A stretch of DNA of 64,000 nucleotides, taken from positions 72,337 to 136,336 of the forward strand of contig CAZXSC010000001.1 in the NCBI GenBank assembly GCA_964643045.1. Reading direction: 5' to 3'. The translations under genes and the position numbers were made by a program. Shown piece by piece: positions 34,109-43,056 of this stretch. Numbering within the stretch: position 1 is the stretch's first letter; every line of letters begins with the position of its first letter. The notes below the pieces were generated by a model, which had not been told where the DNA came from, ran no database searches, and was given only the letters and a program-made list of their open reading frames with translations. This DNA is from TMED23 sp964643045. GTDB taxonomy: Bacteria > Pseudomonadota > Alphaproteobacteria > Rhodospirillales > UBA2165.

Positions 34109-35146
34109 TTACGTATTATCCTTTGCCCGCTCCATGTCCTCAAATCGTCCAATATCTATCCAATATTCATGTATAGGAAAGGCCACACATTTTTTGCCAT
34201 CTTTTATCAGGTGTTCGAAGAACGAAGGCATATCTATGGCCAGACCTTCTGGCAATTTTTTTAGAGTTTCTGGTTGTAGAATATAAATCCCCCCATTTAC
34301 AAGAAATTGATGTATGGGCTTCTCATCAATTGATAAAATTGCCCCGTTATCAACTTCGACAACACCAAACGGCACCTGATGATCATATTCCCGGACACCC
34401 ATTGTAGCCTTGGCGTTGCTCTGGATATGAAAATTAAGCATCTCACTAATATTTACTTTGGTTACCAGATCACCATTCATGACGATGATTGGTTGACCCC
34501 GAGCGTCGTCGATTAAACCTAAGGCTCCAGCAGTACCCAAGGGCGTATCTTCATCAAGGTAACGAATTTCGGATCCCCATTTTTCACCATTCCCAAAGTG
34601 TTTTTTAATCATATCACCTTTATAATTCACAGATATGTAGAATTTTCGGAAACCATATGAAATAAAATTCTCAATAATATTCTCAAGAAGCGGTTTTCCT
34701 CTAACTTCGATTAAAGGTTTTGGTTTTGCTTTGGTTAAAGGAAGTAAGCGTGTTCCTAACCCGCCAGCCATTAACACCACCCAGTTATTCCGTTTAATTT
34801 TTTTGTTATACAAAAGGTCTATAGTTACCAGATCAATAACGTTGTCATTTTCGTTGACGACAGGTACTTGATGAACTTTCCGTTCATTCATAGCTGCAAG
34901 AAGCTCATCCCTGTTGTAATTGGGCGTTATGCAAAAAGGTGATTTATTCATCACATTTTTAACAAAATTATCGATCGAAATTCCCTTCAATATACCTCTT
35001 CGAATGTCGCCGTCTGTTACTGTTCCAATAAGACATTTATTCTGATCGATGACCAAGGCGATCTGTAAAGCCGATTCTTCAATTATTTCAATCACGCTGC
35101 GAATTGGTGTATCAGGGGGTACAACTATTTGTTGCCAATTAGACAT
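34109..35146 (-). CDS. ptmE: CBS-domain nucleotidyltransferase, PtmE-like GlcN-1-P guanylyltransferase
   Basis: 345 residues from ATG 35146, which overlaps the LegB stop by 8 bp and follows GGGGA; a longer frame to 35260 is only an overlap artefact. Residues 1-115 form two CBS motifs (ALQIALVIDQNKCLIGTVTDGDIRRGI and KVHQVPVVNENDNVIDLVT). Residues 120-345 are a nucleotidyltransferase with VVLMAGGLGTRLLPLTKAKPKPL and IIVMNGDLVTK. This CBS-plus-transferase layout is that of PtmE, which makes GDP-glucosamine in the GDP-linked legionaminate route of C. jejuni. LegB and LegC genes lie directly upstream. Confidence 0.88.
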   Translation of the reverse strand: MSNWQQIVVPPDTPIRSVIEIIEESALQIALVIDQNKCLIGTVTDGDIRRGILKGISIDNFVKNVMNKSPFCITPNYNRDELLAAMNERKVHQVPVVNENDNVIDLVTIDLLYNKKIKRNNWVVLMAGGLGTRLLPLTKAKPKPLIEVRGKPLLENIIENFISYGFRKFYISVNYKGDMIKKHFGNGEKWGSEIRYLDEDTPLGTAGALGLIDDARGQPIIVMNGDLVTKVNISEMLNFHIQSNAKATMGVREYDHQVPFGVVEVDNGAILSIDEKPIHQFLVNGGIYILQPETLKKLPEGLAIDMPSFFEHLIKDGKKCVAFPIHEYWIDIGRFEDMERAKDNT

Positions 35147-36140
35147 TATAGTCCCCGGGTTTATAACTGGCGATATTTTCTGAGTTTCTAAACCAATCGA
35201 TTGTTTTGGTAATACCTTTTTTGAAACCGGAAAGATTTGCGTAAGCTGGCTGCCAGCCAATCAACTCTTTGGCGAGACTATTGTCTGCCCAAAGTCGCTC
35301 AACTTCACTTAATTCTGGCCTCTTTCTTTTCTTGTCCTCTTCAATGTCTAGTGTGCAACCAATTAAATCAGCTATAATCCGCGCCATATCGCCAATTGCA
35401 ATTTCGAAATTACTACCGAGGTTTATTACTTTCCCCGAAATGTTTTCTGTTTTCAACATCGCAAGAAATCCACCAACTGTATCAGTTATAAAACTGAAAT
35501 CCCGTGTGGGGTGAGTAGCACCCAGTTTTATACAACCGCTTCCAGATAACATTTGTAATATTATCGTTGGAATTATAGCTCGGGCAGATTGGCGTGGTCC
35601 GTAGGTGTTAAATGGGCGAATGATATTTACTGGGGTTTCGAATGATCGTTGAAAAGCTAATGCCATTTGATCCGCTGCAATTTTGGTGGCGGAATAAGGG
35701 GACTGTCCTTGTAGAGGGTGTGCTTCGGTTATTGGGACAAATTGAGCCGTGCCATAAACCTCGCTGGTGGAGGTGTGGATTATTTTACTAACGGATAAAT
35801 CTCTTCCAGCTTGTAAAACATTTAAAGTTCCCATTACATTTGTTTCAACATATGTTGCCGGTGAATGGTATGAATAAGGAATGCCGATCAAAGCCGCTAG
35901 ATGAATTACGGCGTCACAATTTTTGATTGCCTGTCTTACACCAAAGGGATCCCTAATATCCCCAGAAAAAATATCGAGAGAATTTTTGATGTCGTTATCA
36001 ATTTGATCAAGCCATCCGCACGAATTAAAAGAATTGTAAAATACAAACGCACGAACATCATAACCATCTCGAACTAAGGCTTCGGTTAAATGAGAGCCAA
36101 TAAAACCATCTGCACCAGTTATAAGCACTTTTTTAATCAT
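35139..36140 (-). CDS. legB: LegB-like NDP-N-acetylglucosamine 4,6-dehydratase
   Basis: 333 residues. NAD loop LITGADGFIGSHLTEAL, HTSTSEVYGTAQ and Tyr-x3-Lys in SPYSATKIAAD. The segment NTYGPRQSARAIIPTII followed by LGATHPTRDFSFITDTVGGF is characteristic of LegB, which makes the 4-keto-6-deoxy intermediate of legionaminic acid, from GDP-GlcNAc in Campylobacter. It is 12 bp from the LegC gene upstream and overlaps the PtmE-like gene, so the three steps are encoded together. Confidence 0.92.
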   Translation of the reverse strand: MIKKVLITGADGFIGSHLTEALVRDGYDVRAFVFYNSFNSCGWLDQIDNDIKNSLDIFSGDIRDPFGVRQAIKNCDAVIHLAALIGIPYSYHSPATYVETNVMGTLNVLQAGRDLSVSKIIHTSTSEVYGTAQFVPITEAHPLQGQSPYSATKIAADQMALAFQRSFETPVNIIRPFNTYGPRQSARAIIPTIILQMLSGSGCIKLGATHPTRDFSFITDTVGGFLAMLKTENISGKVINLGSNFEIAIGDMARIIADLIGCTLDIEEDKKRKRPELSEVERLWADNSLAKELIGWQPAYANLSGFKKGITKTIDWFRNSENIASYKPGDYNV

Positions 36141-36152
36141 GATAGGATGTCA

Positions 36153-37364
36153 TCAACTATTGTTTGACCTAAGCTCAATAGGTTTTTTGCGGATCAAAAA
36201 TGGGCTGCTTGGTAAGTTAATTATTGATTTTTCTATTTTTTCAGCTATTGGCATCTCTGCCATTCGCGGAGAATTTCGATAAGGTATTAATTTGTGTAGT
36301 AAGCGCCAAGATGGCCTAGAATAAAATTTTGCATCATTTAACACCTGAAGTAATTGATCTTTGATATGGTAGTGTTTCTCATTAATCTTTATAGCATTCA
36401 ACCAATAATTACTTCTGGAATTTTTTGGTTCCAAAACGAAGTCAATCTCCTTTATATTTTTAAATGCTTGCTTATATTTTTCCGCTAATACCCTTTTTTC
36501 TAAAACTGATTCTTCAAGCGATTCTAATTGTGCGCATCCCAAGGCGGCATTGATATTTGGCATACGATAATTGAAGCCAATCTTATCATGTATATAAGAC
36601 CACGAATGTGATTTTTTTGCCGTAGTGCTTAGGTGCTTGGCTTCTTTAGCAATTTTTTTGTCGTTTGTAAGAATAGCGCCTCCCCCTCCTGTAGTTATGA
36701 TTTTGTTGCCATTAAAACTAAGGGCTGCAGCAAGCCCAAATGTTCCGCAGTGCCGATTCTGATAATTTGATCCTAACGCTTCTGCGGCATCTTCTATCAA
36801 TGTAATATTAAAATGATTGCTGATTTCGACTAAACTTTCAATCTCTACAGGATGGCCAAAGGTGTGCATCGGTAAAATGGCTTTTATGCGCCTTCCGGTA
36901 ATTTTATTTCGTAATCCATTGGTAGTTTTTTCAGAAATCTCATCTAAATATGATTTAAGTAACTTAGGGTCTAAACCCAGAGTTTCTTCGCTAATATCTG
37001 AGAAATGTGCGAATGCATTACAATAACTTACGGCATTTGCTGTTGCTATGAAACTCAATGCTGGAACAACGACCTCATCATTTGGTTTTACCCCAGCAAG
37101 AATTAAAGATAGGTGTAAAGCTGCAGTCCCATTTACTGTTGCGATAGCATATTTTGCTCCGGTATAGTCACAAAGATCTTTTTCAAACCGATCAACGTAG
37201 GAGCCCGCAGAAGATACCCAACCGGTGTCAAGACACTCTTTGATATATTCCCATTCATTCCCTTTAAATTCAGGCTCGTGAAGGACAATTTTATTGTCTG
37301 CAGGCCCAATTGTCCTTTGGATAGCTGAAAGTATTCTTTGGGTTAACTGGTTTGCTTTATCCAT
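36153..37364 (-). CDS. legC: LegC-like PLP-dependent aminotransferase (DegT/DnrJ/EryC1)
   Basis: 403 residues. PLP Lys is in SFNGNKIITTGGGGAIL; the Asp pairing with the pyridine nitrogen is in LIEDAAEALGS; LHEPEFKGNEWEYIKECLDTGWVSSAGS at the N-terminus is LegC-like. It should aminate C4 of the 4-keto-6-deoxy sugar made by LegB, giving the diamino sugar that LegH-type enzymes acetylate. The LegH-, LegG- and LegF-like genes are 6-10 kb away in another transcription unit (43534-46355). Confidence 0.92.
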   Translation of the reverse strand: MDKANQLTQRILSAIQRTIGPADNKIVLHEPEFKGNEWEYIKECLDTGWVSSAGSYVDRFEKDLCDYTGAKYAIATVNGTAALHLSLILAGVKPNDEVVVPALSFIATANAVSYCNAFAHFSDISEETLGLDPKLLKSYLDEISEKTTNGLRNKITGRRIKAILPMHTFGHPVEIESLVEISNHFNITLIEDAAEALGSNYQNRHCGTFGLAAALSFNGNKIITTGGGGAILTNDKKIAKEAKHLSTTAKKSHSWSYIHDKIGFNYRMPNINAALGCAQLESLEESVLEKRVLAEKYKQAFKNIKEIDFVLEPKNSRSNYWLNAIKINEKHYHIKDQLLQVLNDAKFYSRPSWRLLHKLIPYRNSPRMAEMPIAEKIEKSIINLPSSPFLIRKKPIELRSNNS

Positions 37365-37402
37365 AGGTGAAATTATTGTGTATCTTAAAAAGTCGAATGT
37401 GG

Positions 37403-38350
37403 CTATGCATTGGAGAATTCATTTTTTATAGCCTGATTTAATGAAAGTGGGCTCCAAGAAAGCTGAGATATTGTTTTTTTTGGGTTTCCTAATATAACAT
37501 TGGGCTCTCCTTTTCGGAGTGGAATTTTGCCGAACTTCAGAAGCTTTTCATCGGCATCGATGCAATTAGCCGTCATTATCAAAAATTTTCTTAATTTTGT
37601 AGCACGTCCTGAGCACACATTATAAATATCAAAATTTCCGCGGCTTAAATCATCTGCAATTTTACGGTAAACTTCACAAACGTCGCTGATAGCGATAAAA
37701 TCCCGCTTTTGGTTACAGTGTGATAAATCAATTGACTTATTATTTCTTAATGCTTCGACTACCTGTGGGATAATTTTTCTGGGATTGTCAAGTGAGCCAA
37801 ATGGGAGAAATATTCGGGCTACTCTGGTTGGAATATCATAATAGTTTGATAGATGTTTTGCTGTTATTGTTTGTGTGAGTTTTGTAATTCCATAAAGTGA
37901 ACTTGGATTTGGTTTTTTATTTTCAGCGTGTGCTTTATTAGATGGACCATACTCAGCTTCCGTACCAGTAATTATTATTCCACATCCTTTATCCTTTAAG
38001 ACTTGAAAAAGAATTGGGATTGATCCGGAGTTTATTATTAAACCATTTTTAAAATCATAGTCATTGCTATTATAGTTATATGCAAATCCAGCATGTTGTA
38101 TCCATAAATTAGGTTTATACTTATCAACAATTTTCGTCAGTGCTAATTTATTGCAAATATCAAAATGCTCAAATTTAACTATTTTAGAGATATTAGAAAC
38201 TCGCTTCGATTGAGGATCAGAATAACTATCAAGGGTTTTTGAATGTCCAGCTATTACGTGCCAATTATTTCGTGTAAACATTTGACATAGATGCATGCCA
38301 ACAAAACTGGTTGCGCCAGTTATAATTACTGTCTTTCTGGCTCTATTCAT
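37403..38350 (-). CDS. NAD(P)-dependent SDR, probable CDP-4-keto-6-deoxyhexose reductase
   Basis: 315 residues. Loop IITGATSFVGMHLCQMF, then IITGTEAEYGPS and Tyr-x3-Lys in SLYGITKLTQT; ARIFLPFGSLDNPRKIIPQV and RDFIAISDVCEVYRK follow. It begins 2 bp after an RmlC-like epimerase gene and belongs to the rfbF-rfbG-epimerase set, so it most likely reduces the 4-keto group of the CDP-6-deoxyhexose, as abequose or paratose synthase does in other CDP-sugar loci. Substrate specificity is not readable. Confidence 0.82.
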   Translation of the reverse strand: MNRARKTVIITGATSFVGMHLCQMFTRNNWHVIAGHSKTLDSYSDPQSKRVSNISKIVKFEHFDICNKLALTKIVDKYKPNLWIQHAGFAYNYNSNDYDFKNGLIINSGSIPILFQVLKDKGCGIIITGTEAEYGPSNKAHAENKKPNPSSLYGITKLTQTITAKHLSNYYDIPTRVARIFLPFGSLDNPRKIIPQVVEALRNNKSIDLSHCNQKRDFIAISDVCEVYRKIADDLSRGNFDIYNVCSGRATKLRKFLIMTANCIDADEKLLKFGKIPLRKGEPNVILGNPKKTISQLSWSPLSLNQAIKNEFSNA

Positions 38351-38352
38351 CC

Positions 38353-38808
38353 CTAGTTTGTTGTCCAGCTGAAATCAATTACGGAATTCTCAATATTTAA
38401 TTGTTCTGATTCCTCTGGGTTATGTGGAATAGTTGCACAGTTAGCTAAAAAAGCATCAGTGGGTCCAATATTTTGAAACCCATACCACAACATCGGTGGA
38501 ATAGTAATCAAAGCATACAGATCACTAGGCCCAAGTAGAAACTCGTTGAATATTTTGGTTGAGGGACTGTTTTCTCGATCGTCATAAGCTACTAGGCGCA
38601 CTCTCCCAATTGGAACAGCAATATTTAATGTCATTTCTTTGTGTCGTTTCCATGCTTTAATAACATTTGGACGTATCATAGAAAAATACACCTCACCAAA
38701 TTTTATAAAATGTGGTTCATTAGCTCTCAGCATGTGCATCACGGCCCCTCGATTGTCCTCAATTATCTCCAGTGGGCTAATAATTATCCCGCGAATAGGT
38801 GGCGTCAT
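38353..38808 (-). CDS. RmlC-like 4-keto-6-deoxysugar 3,5-epimerase or cupin isomerase
   Basis: 151 residues, shorter than RmlC (about 180). The cupin core has IIEDNRGAVMHMLRAN, VIKAWKRHKEMTLNIAVPIGRVRLVAYDDR and ITIPPMLWYGFQNIG, equivalent to the parts of RmlC around the catalytic His and the strand that follows. It overlaps the CDP-glucose 4,6-dehydratase gene by ATGA. It probably epimerises the CDP-4-keto-6-deoxyglucose before the SDR gene product reduces it. Lack of some RmlC landmarks means that a single-centre epimerase or isomerase is possible. Confidence 0.8.
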   Translation of the reverse strand: MTPPIRGIIISPLEIIEDNRGAVMHMLRANEPHFIKFGEVYFSMIRPNVIKAWKRHKEMTLNIAVPIGRVRLVAYDDRENSPSTKIFNEFLLGPSDLYALITIPPMLWYGFQNIGPTDAFLANCATIPHNPEESEQLNIENSVIDFSWTTN

Positions 38809-39884
38809 TCTTCAGAGTCTGAAATATAGGATGATATTTGAGCCATTGTCAGGTCGATGGGATTTTTGCCGTCATCGACGTTTTTGTACCAATCGATGGT
38901 TTCTGTTACGCAGCGTTCAAAATTCCAAACAGGCCTCCAGGCTAATTGGGATTTAGCTTTGTCGCTGGATAACATGAGTAAGTTTGATTCATGTGGTGAA
39001 GTTGGTTCTTCGGTTATTTTTACCGAGCCCTCTCCCCAAACCTTCACCGCAAATCTAGCAAGATCTTCAACAGAGTGTACATTTTCGGTGTCGGGTCCAA
39101 AATTCCAGGACCCTTTTATACTTTCCGAGTTTTCAAGAATTTTGGCTGCCAAAGTCAAGTAACCGGATAGTGGTTCTAATACATGTTGCCAGGGCCTTGT
39201 AGCTCCAGGGTTTCTGATTTCAATAGGGTATCTGCCTTTGATGGCGCGAACGCAATCAGGAACAATTCTATTGCTTGATAAATCGCCTCCGCCTATTACG
39301 TTGCCTGCGCGTGTAGTTACTGCCCCAATATTTTTCTTTTCTTTCAGAAATGACTGATAATATCCCTCAAAAACATTTTCGGTGGCAGCCTTTGATGCAG
39401 AATAAGGATCCTGACCACCAAGCTCATCATTTTCTCGGTAACCCCATAACCATTCTTTATTCTTGTAACATTTGTCGGAAGTTATAAAAATCAAAGCCCT
39501 GACATTGTTACAATTACGCACTGATTCCAATAAATTTATACTGCCTCCAATATTTGTGTCGAATGTTTCTTTAGGGTTTTGATAACCATGTCTAACCAGT
39601 GCTTGGGCTGCAAGGTGGATAATTATTTCTGGTTTAGTTTTCTCAATCACATTATTAATAGAATCATATTGACGGATATCACCATTATATTGGGCTATTC
39701 GACTGTCTAATTTAAGTTGTTCAAATAATGGCGCGTCAGGTTTCGGCGGTAGAGCAAAACCTGAAACGTTTGCACCCAAATCAATTAACCAAGTGCAGAG
39801 CCAACTTCCCTTAAAGCCAGTTGATCCAGTTACTAGAACACGCTTTCCTTTGAGCTTATTTAAACTGTTGAGCGAAATTGTCAT
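38805..39884 (-). CDS. rfbG: CDP-glucose 4,6-dehydratase
   Basis: 359 residues, full length. The signature GSTGFKGSWLCTWLIDLG is specific to RfbG/DdhB; IIHLAAQALVRHGYQNP, FITSDKCYKNKEWLWGYREND and DPYSASKAATENVFEGYYQSF with the Tyr-x3-Lys pair confirm it. It converts CDP-glucose to CDP-4-keto-6-deoxyglucose. ATGA overlaps link it to rfbF upstream and the RmlC-like gene downstream. No RfbH-type 3-dehydrase gene follows, so the product is more likely a 6-deoxyhexose than a 3,6-dideoxyhexose. Confidence 0.95.
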   Translation of the reverse strand: MTISLNSLNKLKGKRVLVTGSTGFKGSWLCTWLIDLGANVSGFALPPKPDAPLFEQLKLDSRIAQYNGDIRQYDSINNVIEKTKPEIIIHLAAQALVRHGYQNPKETFDTNIGGSINLLESVRNCNNVRALIFITSDKCYKNKEWLWGYRENDELGGQDPYSASKAATENVFEGYYQSFLKEKKNIGAVTTRAGNVIGGGDLSSNRIVPDCVRAIKGRYPIEIRNPGATRPWQHVLEPLSGYLTLAAKILENSESIKGSWNFGPDTENVHSVEDLARFAVKVWGEGSVKITEEPTSPHESNLLMLSSDKAKSQLAWRPVWNFERCVTETIDWYKNVDDGKNPIDLTMAQISSYISDSEE

Positions 39885-40678
39885 TTAAACCAATGTGCTT
39901 TGCCGTCGCCATAGATTTGGTTTAGTAATTCATAGTCCCTTCTAGTATCCATACATTGCCAAAAGCCATCATGAGCATACATCATCATTTGACCATCTTT
40001 AGCAATTTTGCGCATAGGATCCGCTTCAAGGGTTTCGTCTAATCTGTGGGTATCGAGATAGTCAAAAATTGAGCTCTGGCATACAAAATAGCCGCCTGAA
40101 ATTCGCCCCCCAGAGGTTTGTGGTTTTTCGTTAAATTTGGTTACTTGGCCCAGTTTATTTTCTTGCAACTCGCCAAAACGGCCAGGTGGACGGACACCGC
40201 AAACAGTCATTATCTTGCCGTGATCTTTGTGAAAAGATATGAGAGCTTCTATATCAACATCGCTTAGCCCGTCACCATAGGTTAGCATAAAGCACTCATC
40301 AGTTCCAATAAAGCTGCGGATTTGTGAAACTCGAGAGCCTGTTAGTGTCTCTATACCTGTTTCAACAAATGTTATTTTCCAGTCCAAAGATTTTTCTTCG
40401 TCATGATATAAAATTTTCTCCTGGTTGCTGAAATCAACTGTAAAATTACTTGTTAGTGTTCGATAGTTCAGAAAAAATTCTTTTATTATTTCGGATTTAT
40501 AACCTAGGCATAAAATAAATTCTTTATAACCAAAATCTGCATAGGACTTCATAACATGCCAAATTATTGGATAATTTCCGATCGGTATCATGGGTTTGGG
40601 TAGATTCTCATTGACATCTTTTATACGGGTTCCTTTTCCACCACAAAGGATAACGACTTTCATTGAATTTTCTATCAT
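39881..40678 (-). CDS. rfbF: Glucose-1-phosphate cytidylyltransferase
   Basis: 265 residues, typical length. ILCGGKGTRIKDVNENLPKPM and GNYPIIWHVMKSYADFG are the RfbF/DdhA signature; ECFMLTYGDGLSDVD carries the metal Asp, and GGYFVCQSSIFDYL and DGFWQCMDTRRDYELL complete the family pattern. It makes CDP-glucose from CTP and glucose 1-phosphate. AGGAAG eight bases before ATG 40678 supports the start. Followed by rfbG with ATGA overlap. Confidence 0.95.
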   Translation of the reverse strand: MIENSMKVVILCGGKGTRIKDVNENLPKPMIPIGNYPIIWHVMKSYADFGYKEFILCLGYKSEIIKEFFLNYRTLTSNFTVDFSNQEKILYHDEEKSLDWKITFVETGIETLTGSRVSQIRSFIGTDECFMLTYGDGLSDVDIEALISFHKDHGKIMTVCGVRPPGRFGELQENKLGQVTKFNEKPQTSGGRISGGYFVCQSSIFDYLDTHRLDETLEADPMRKIAKDGQMMMYAHDGFWQCMDTRRDYELLNQIYGDGKAHWFK

Positions 40679-40701
40679 GGGTTTGTCTTCCTTTTTTGCG
40701 G

Positions 40702-41607
40702 TCAGGTAATTTTGCGCAGTTGTTCGCGAAAAGTTTTGGCAATTACGTATGCGAATATGGAAAATGGAGACTCTAATATAACCTCGCCAAATAATTTTAT
40801 TCCATCACCTATTTTTTCAGCCTGGATGAGATTTAGAGCCAATCTGAATTTAGCCTTCGTTATATGATGTTGTCCCTTTGAATGGGATGTCCTCGTTAAG
40901 AAGGGCAAATCTTGGGCATATTTTAATAAATTCAGAAAATCTTGATTAAATAAAATATTGGCACCTGGTTGTTTTGATTCTTGATTATTATGCTGCCGCA
41001 TTTTTACTAGCGGTTCTCCAATGGAACAAATTTTTCCTCCTGCATACAAAATATCGAGTGCCATTCGATAATCACATGCGAGAGAATATCTAGTATTGTA
41101 CCCACCAAATTGACTGGCAAGTGACCGACGAAACATAACACTAGAATGGGCCAATGGGTTCATCCAAGCATATTGTTGCATCAAGTTAGCGGATTGAACA
41201 GGTGGCGAGTAAAAAAAAAGGTGATTGCCATTTTCGTTAATCCATTCGACACTAGTACCAACCAGCCCGATATCGGGTCTATTTTCCAGCAGTTGCACTT
41301 GTTTTTGGATTCTGTTTTTATCTGAGATATCGTCACTATCCTGAACAGAAATAAAATCACCCGTTGCAGCATTAAACGCTTTAGAAATACCCGAGGCGAA
41401 GGTGCTATTAAGCTTTGGGTGAACTGAAATAACTTTTAGGCGGGGGTAATTAAATTCATCCAATATTCTAGCGGTTCCATCCGTTGAGCCATTATTAACA
41501 ACGATTATTTCCGTATCGATGAATGATTGTGCCGATAAACTGTGAAGAGCATCTGCTAGAAATTGTTCCCCATTTCGGACCGTCATAATTTGGCTTACGC
41601 GTGGCAT
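40702..41607 (-). CDS. Family 2 glycosyltransferase
   Basis: 301 residues. The GT-A fold begins RVSQIMTVRNGEQFLADALHSL, followed by EIIVVNNGSTDGTA and the metal motif VQDSDDISDKNRI; NPLAHSSVMFRRSL and DYRMALDILYAG carry the later catalytic Asp. Soluble, no membrane helix. First enzyme gene of the long operon, 146 bp after the NusG-like gene and 23 bp before rfbF. It probably adds a sugar to the lipid-linked repeat; donor unknown, with the CDP-6-deoxyhexose as one candidate. Confidence 0.9.
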   Translation of the reverse strand: MPRVSQIMTVRNGEQFLADALHSLSAQSFIDTEIIVVNNGSTDGTARILDEFNYPRLKVISVHPKLNSTFASGISKAFNAATGDFISVQDSDDISDKNRIQKQVQLLENRPDIGLVGTSVEWINENGNHLFFYSPPVQSANLMQQYAWMNPLAHSSVMFRRSLASQFGGYNTRYSLACDYRMALDILYAGGKICSIGEPLVKMRQHNNQESKQPGANILFNQDFLNLLKYAQDLPFLTRTSHSKGQHHITKAKFRLALNLIQAEKIGDGIKLFGEVILESPFSIFAYVIAKTFREQLRKIT

Positions 41608-41753
41608 TAACTTGGATCTATTCTAAATAAGGGATAATTTACCCCAACTGTTAAGATATTAAATGGGTATGATGGGAGATTTTTACGCAGAAAATTTATT
41701 TGGAAGATAAGACTAGTAAACCTAGAAAGGGTCAAATATGACATGATAAAAAC

Positions 41754-42251
41754 TTAAATATTTATTGCTGATGAAGGTAGACGCACGCGCACGGGACGCC
41801 CCATTAGGTTAAGCAAAATAACTACGCGTTCGTCATCATTCTGACATTCGAAAATGCCGATGTGTTCGTTAAAAGCACCAGCAGTGATTTGTACTTGGTC
41901 CCCAGGTTTAATATTTAATTGTCTATTTAGAGAAACAATACCTTCATCGTCTTCCCGAGCTCGAATTTCATCTAGTAATTCTGTTGGAACTGGAGTTGGC
42001 AAAGCGCCAAATTGGACGAGTTTTTTCACGCCGATTGTAGAATTAATGCAGGACCAGTTTTCCTTATTGAGGTCAAATTCAACGAATAAATATTTTGGGA
42101 AAAGAGGTGCCAAGACACTATCTATGCGGCGTGCATGGCGTCTATGTTTTTTATATTGTGGTAAATATACTTTGAATTTCTGTTGTTTTAAATTAAGAAG
42201 AGCTTTGGGCTCTTCCCGTGACTTGGTGTTAACAACGAACCATTGTTTCAT
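41754..42251 (-). CDS. RfaH/NusG-like transcription antiterminator
   Basis: 165 residues, the length of RfaH. The NGN domain begins WFVVNTKSREEPKALLNLK, with QQKFKVYLP and PLFPKYLFVEFD; the C-terminal KOW domain is LNIKPGDQVQITAGAFNEHIGIFE. Specialised NusG paralogs of this kind load onto RNA polymerase paused at an ops element and suppress Rho-dependent termination in long polysaccharide operons. An ops core lies about 0.8 kb upstream in the leader (43057-43068) and a 43 kb co-directional gene series follows. Its ATG overlaps the regulator stop as ATGA. Confidence 0.92.
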   Translation of the reverse strand: MKQWFVVNTKSREEPKALLNLKQQKFKVYLPQYKKHRRHARRIDSVLAPLFPKYLFVEFDLNKENWSCINSTIGVKKLVQFGALPTPVPTELLDEIRAREDDEGIVSLNRQLNIKPGDQVQITAGAFNEHIGIFECQNDDERVVILLNLMGRPVRVRLPSSAINI

Positions 42252-42937
42252 TTTATGTAGTTCAAATTAGAGGTGTTTTCGGATTCATATTTTGCTTGAT
42301 CCCGAACAATACCTAGTATGGGAGCTGTTAGAATCTGGTCACGCGGAAAAAATTGCACTGCTTTATCAAATGTTTCCTGCGGTTTTCTCATATCGGTTAT
42401 AAGAAGAACGTGTAGGGGATTTAGCTCGGCGAGTTTACCCACAACAGGTAAATCCATATAAGTGGATGTTGAGGAAGCGGCCTCGGCATCAATAATGCCA
42501 GCCAATTTAATTTTTAGTTCGACCGCACTCAAGATAGTTATTTCAGTCAGATCACTTTTTCCTACTAGGGCGATTCGGTTCCATCCTTTTTCATTACAAC
42601 TTTGTAAAAGTTCTACTGATTGGGCTCGTGCAAGCCGAAAGAAATCAAATGATTGTTTTAGGTATTCTGCTGTAAGCCGGCCTTTTTCTGCAAATCCACG
42701 GGGTGTAAGATAATAAGCATATCTATTCGAGGGTATTTGTTGTACCTTGATAAGGCCTTTTTTGGCGCATCTTTTCAGATACGAATTGGTTAGGCCAAGG
42801 GCCACACCTAATTCGGCAGATAAAGAGCGCTGAGTAATTGTGCTATTTTCTCCAACAACGTCGAGCAAGTTAAGTGTAATCCGCTCATCATTCTTTAAAT
42901 TTTCATGTGATGGGTTTGAATCTGGCACCGGTTTCAT
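42248..42937 (-). CDS. Winged-helix transcriptional regulator with C-terminal Rossmann-like domain
   Basis: 229 residues. Residues 15-80 form a MarR-like winged helix (RITLNLLDVVGE, TQRSLSAELGVALGLTNSYLKRCAKKGLI, YYLTPRGFAEKG), as in EPS-associated regulators. Residues 100-215 look like a small nucleotide-sugar or ligand-binding Rossmann fold (WNRIALVGKSDLTEITI, AGIIDAEAAS, HVLLITDM), similar to the first domain of PglD-type proteins. First gene of the long operon; GAGG just before ATG 42937. It is the likely binder of the 17-bp palindromes at 43217-43405, so it may control its own promoter in response to a sugar metabolite. Confidence 0.85.
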   Translation of the reverse strand: MKPVPDSNPSHENLKNDERITLNLLDVVGENSTITQRSLSAELGVALGLTNSYLKRCAKKGLIKVQQIPSNRYAYYLTPRGFAEKGRLTAEYLKQSFDFFRLARAQSVELLQSCNEKGWNRIALVGKSDLTEITILSAVELKIKLAGIIDAEAASSTSTYMDLPVVGKLAELNPLHVLLITDMRKPQETFDKAVQFFPRDQILTAPILGIVRDQAKYESENTSNLNYIK

Positions 42938-43056
42938 ATTGCCTCAAGAAATTAATTGTGATGTCTGCTGATAGATTTTTTGGCAGATACTTTTCGCTAT
43001 TGTCACTATTCTCAGTAGAGATTTCCAATCAGATCTTTAATACGATTTTTAATTAG

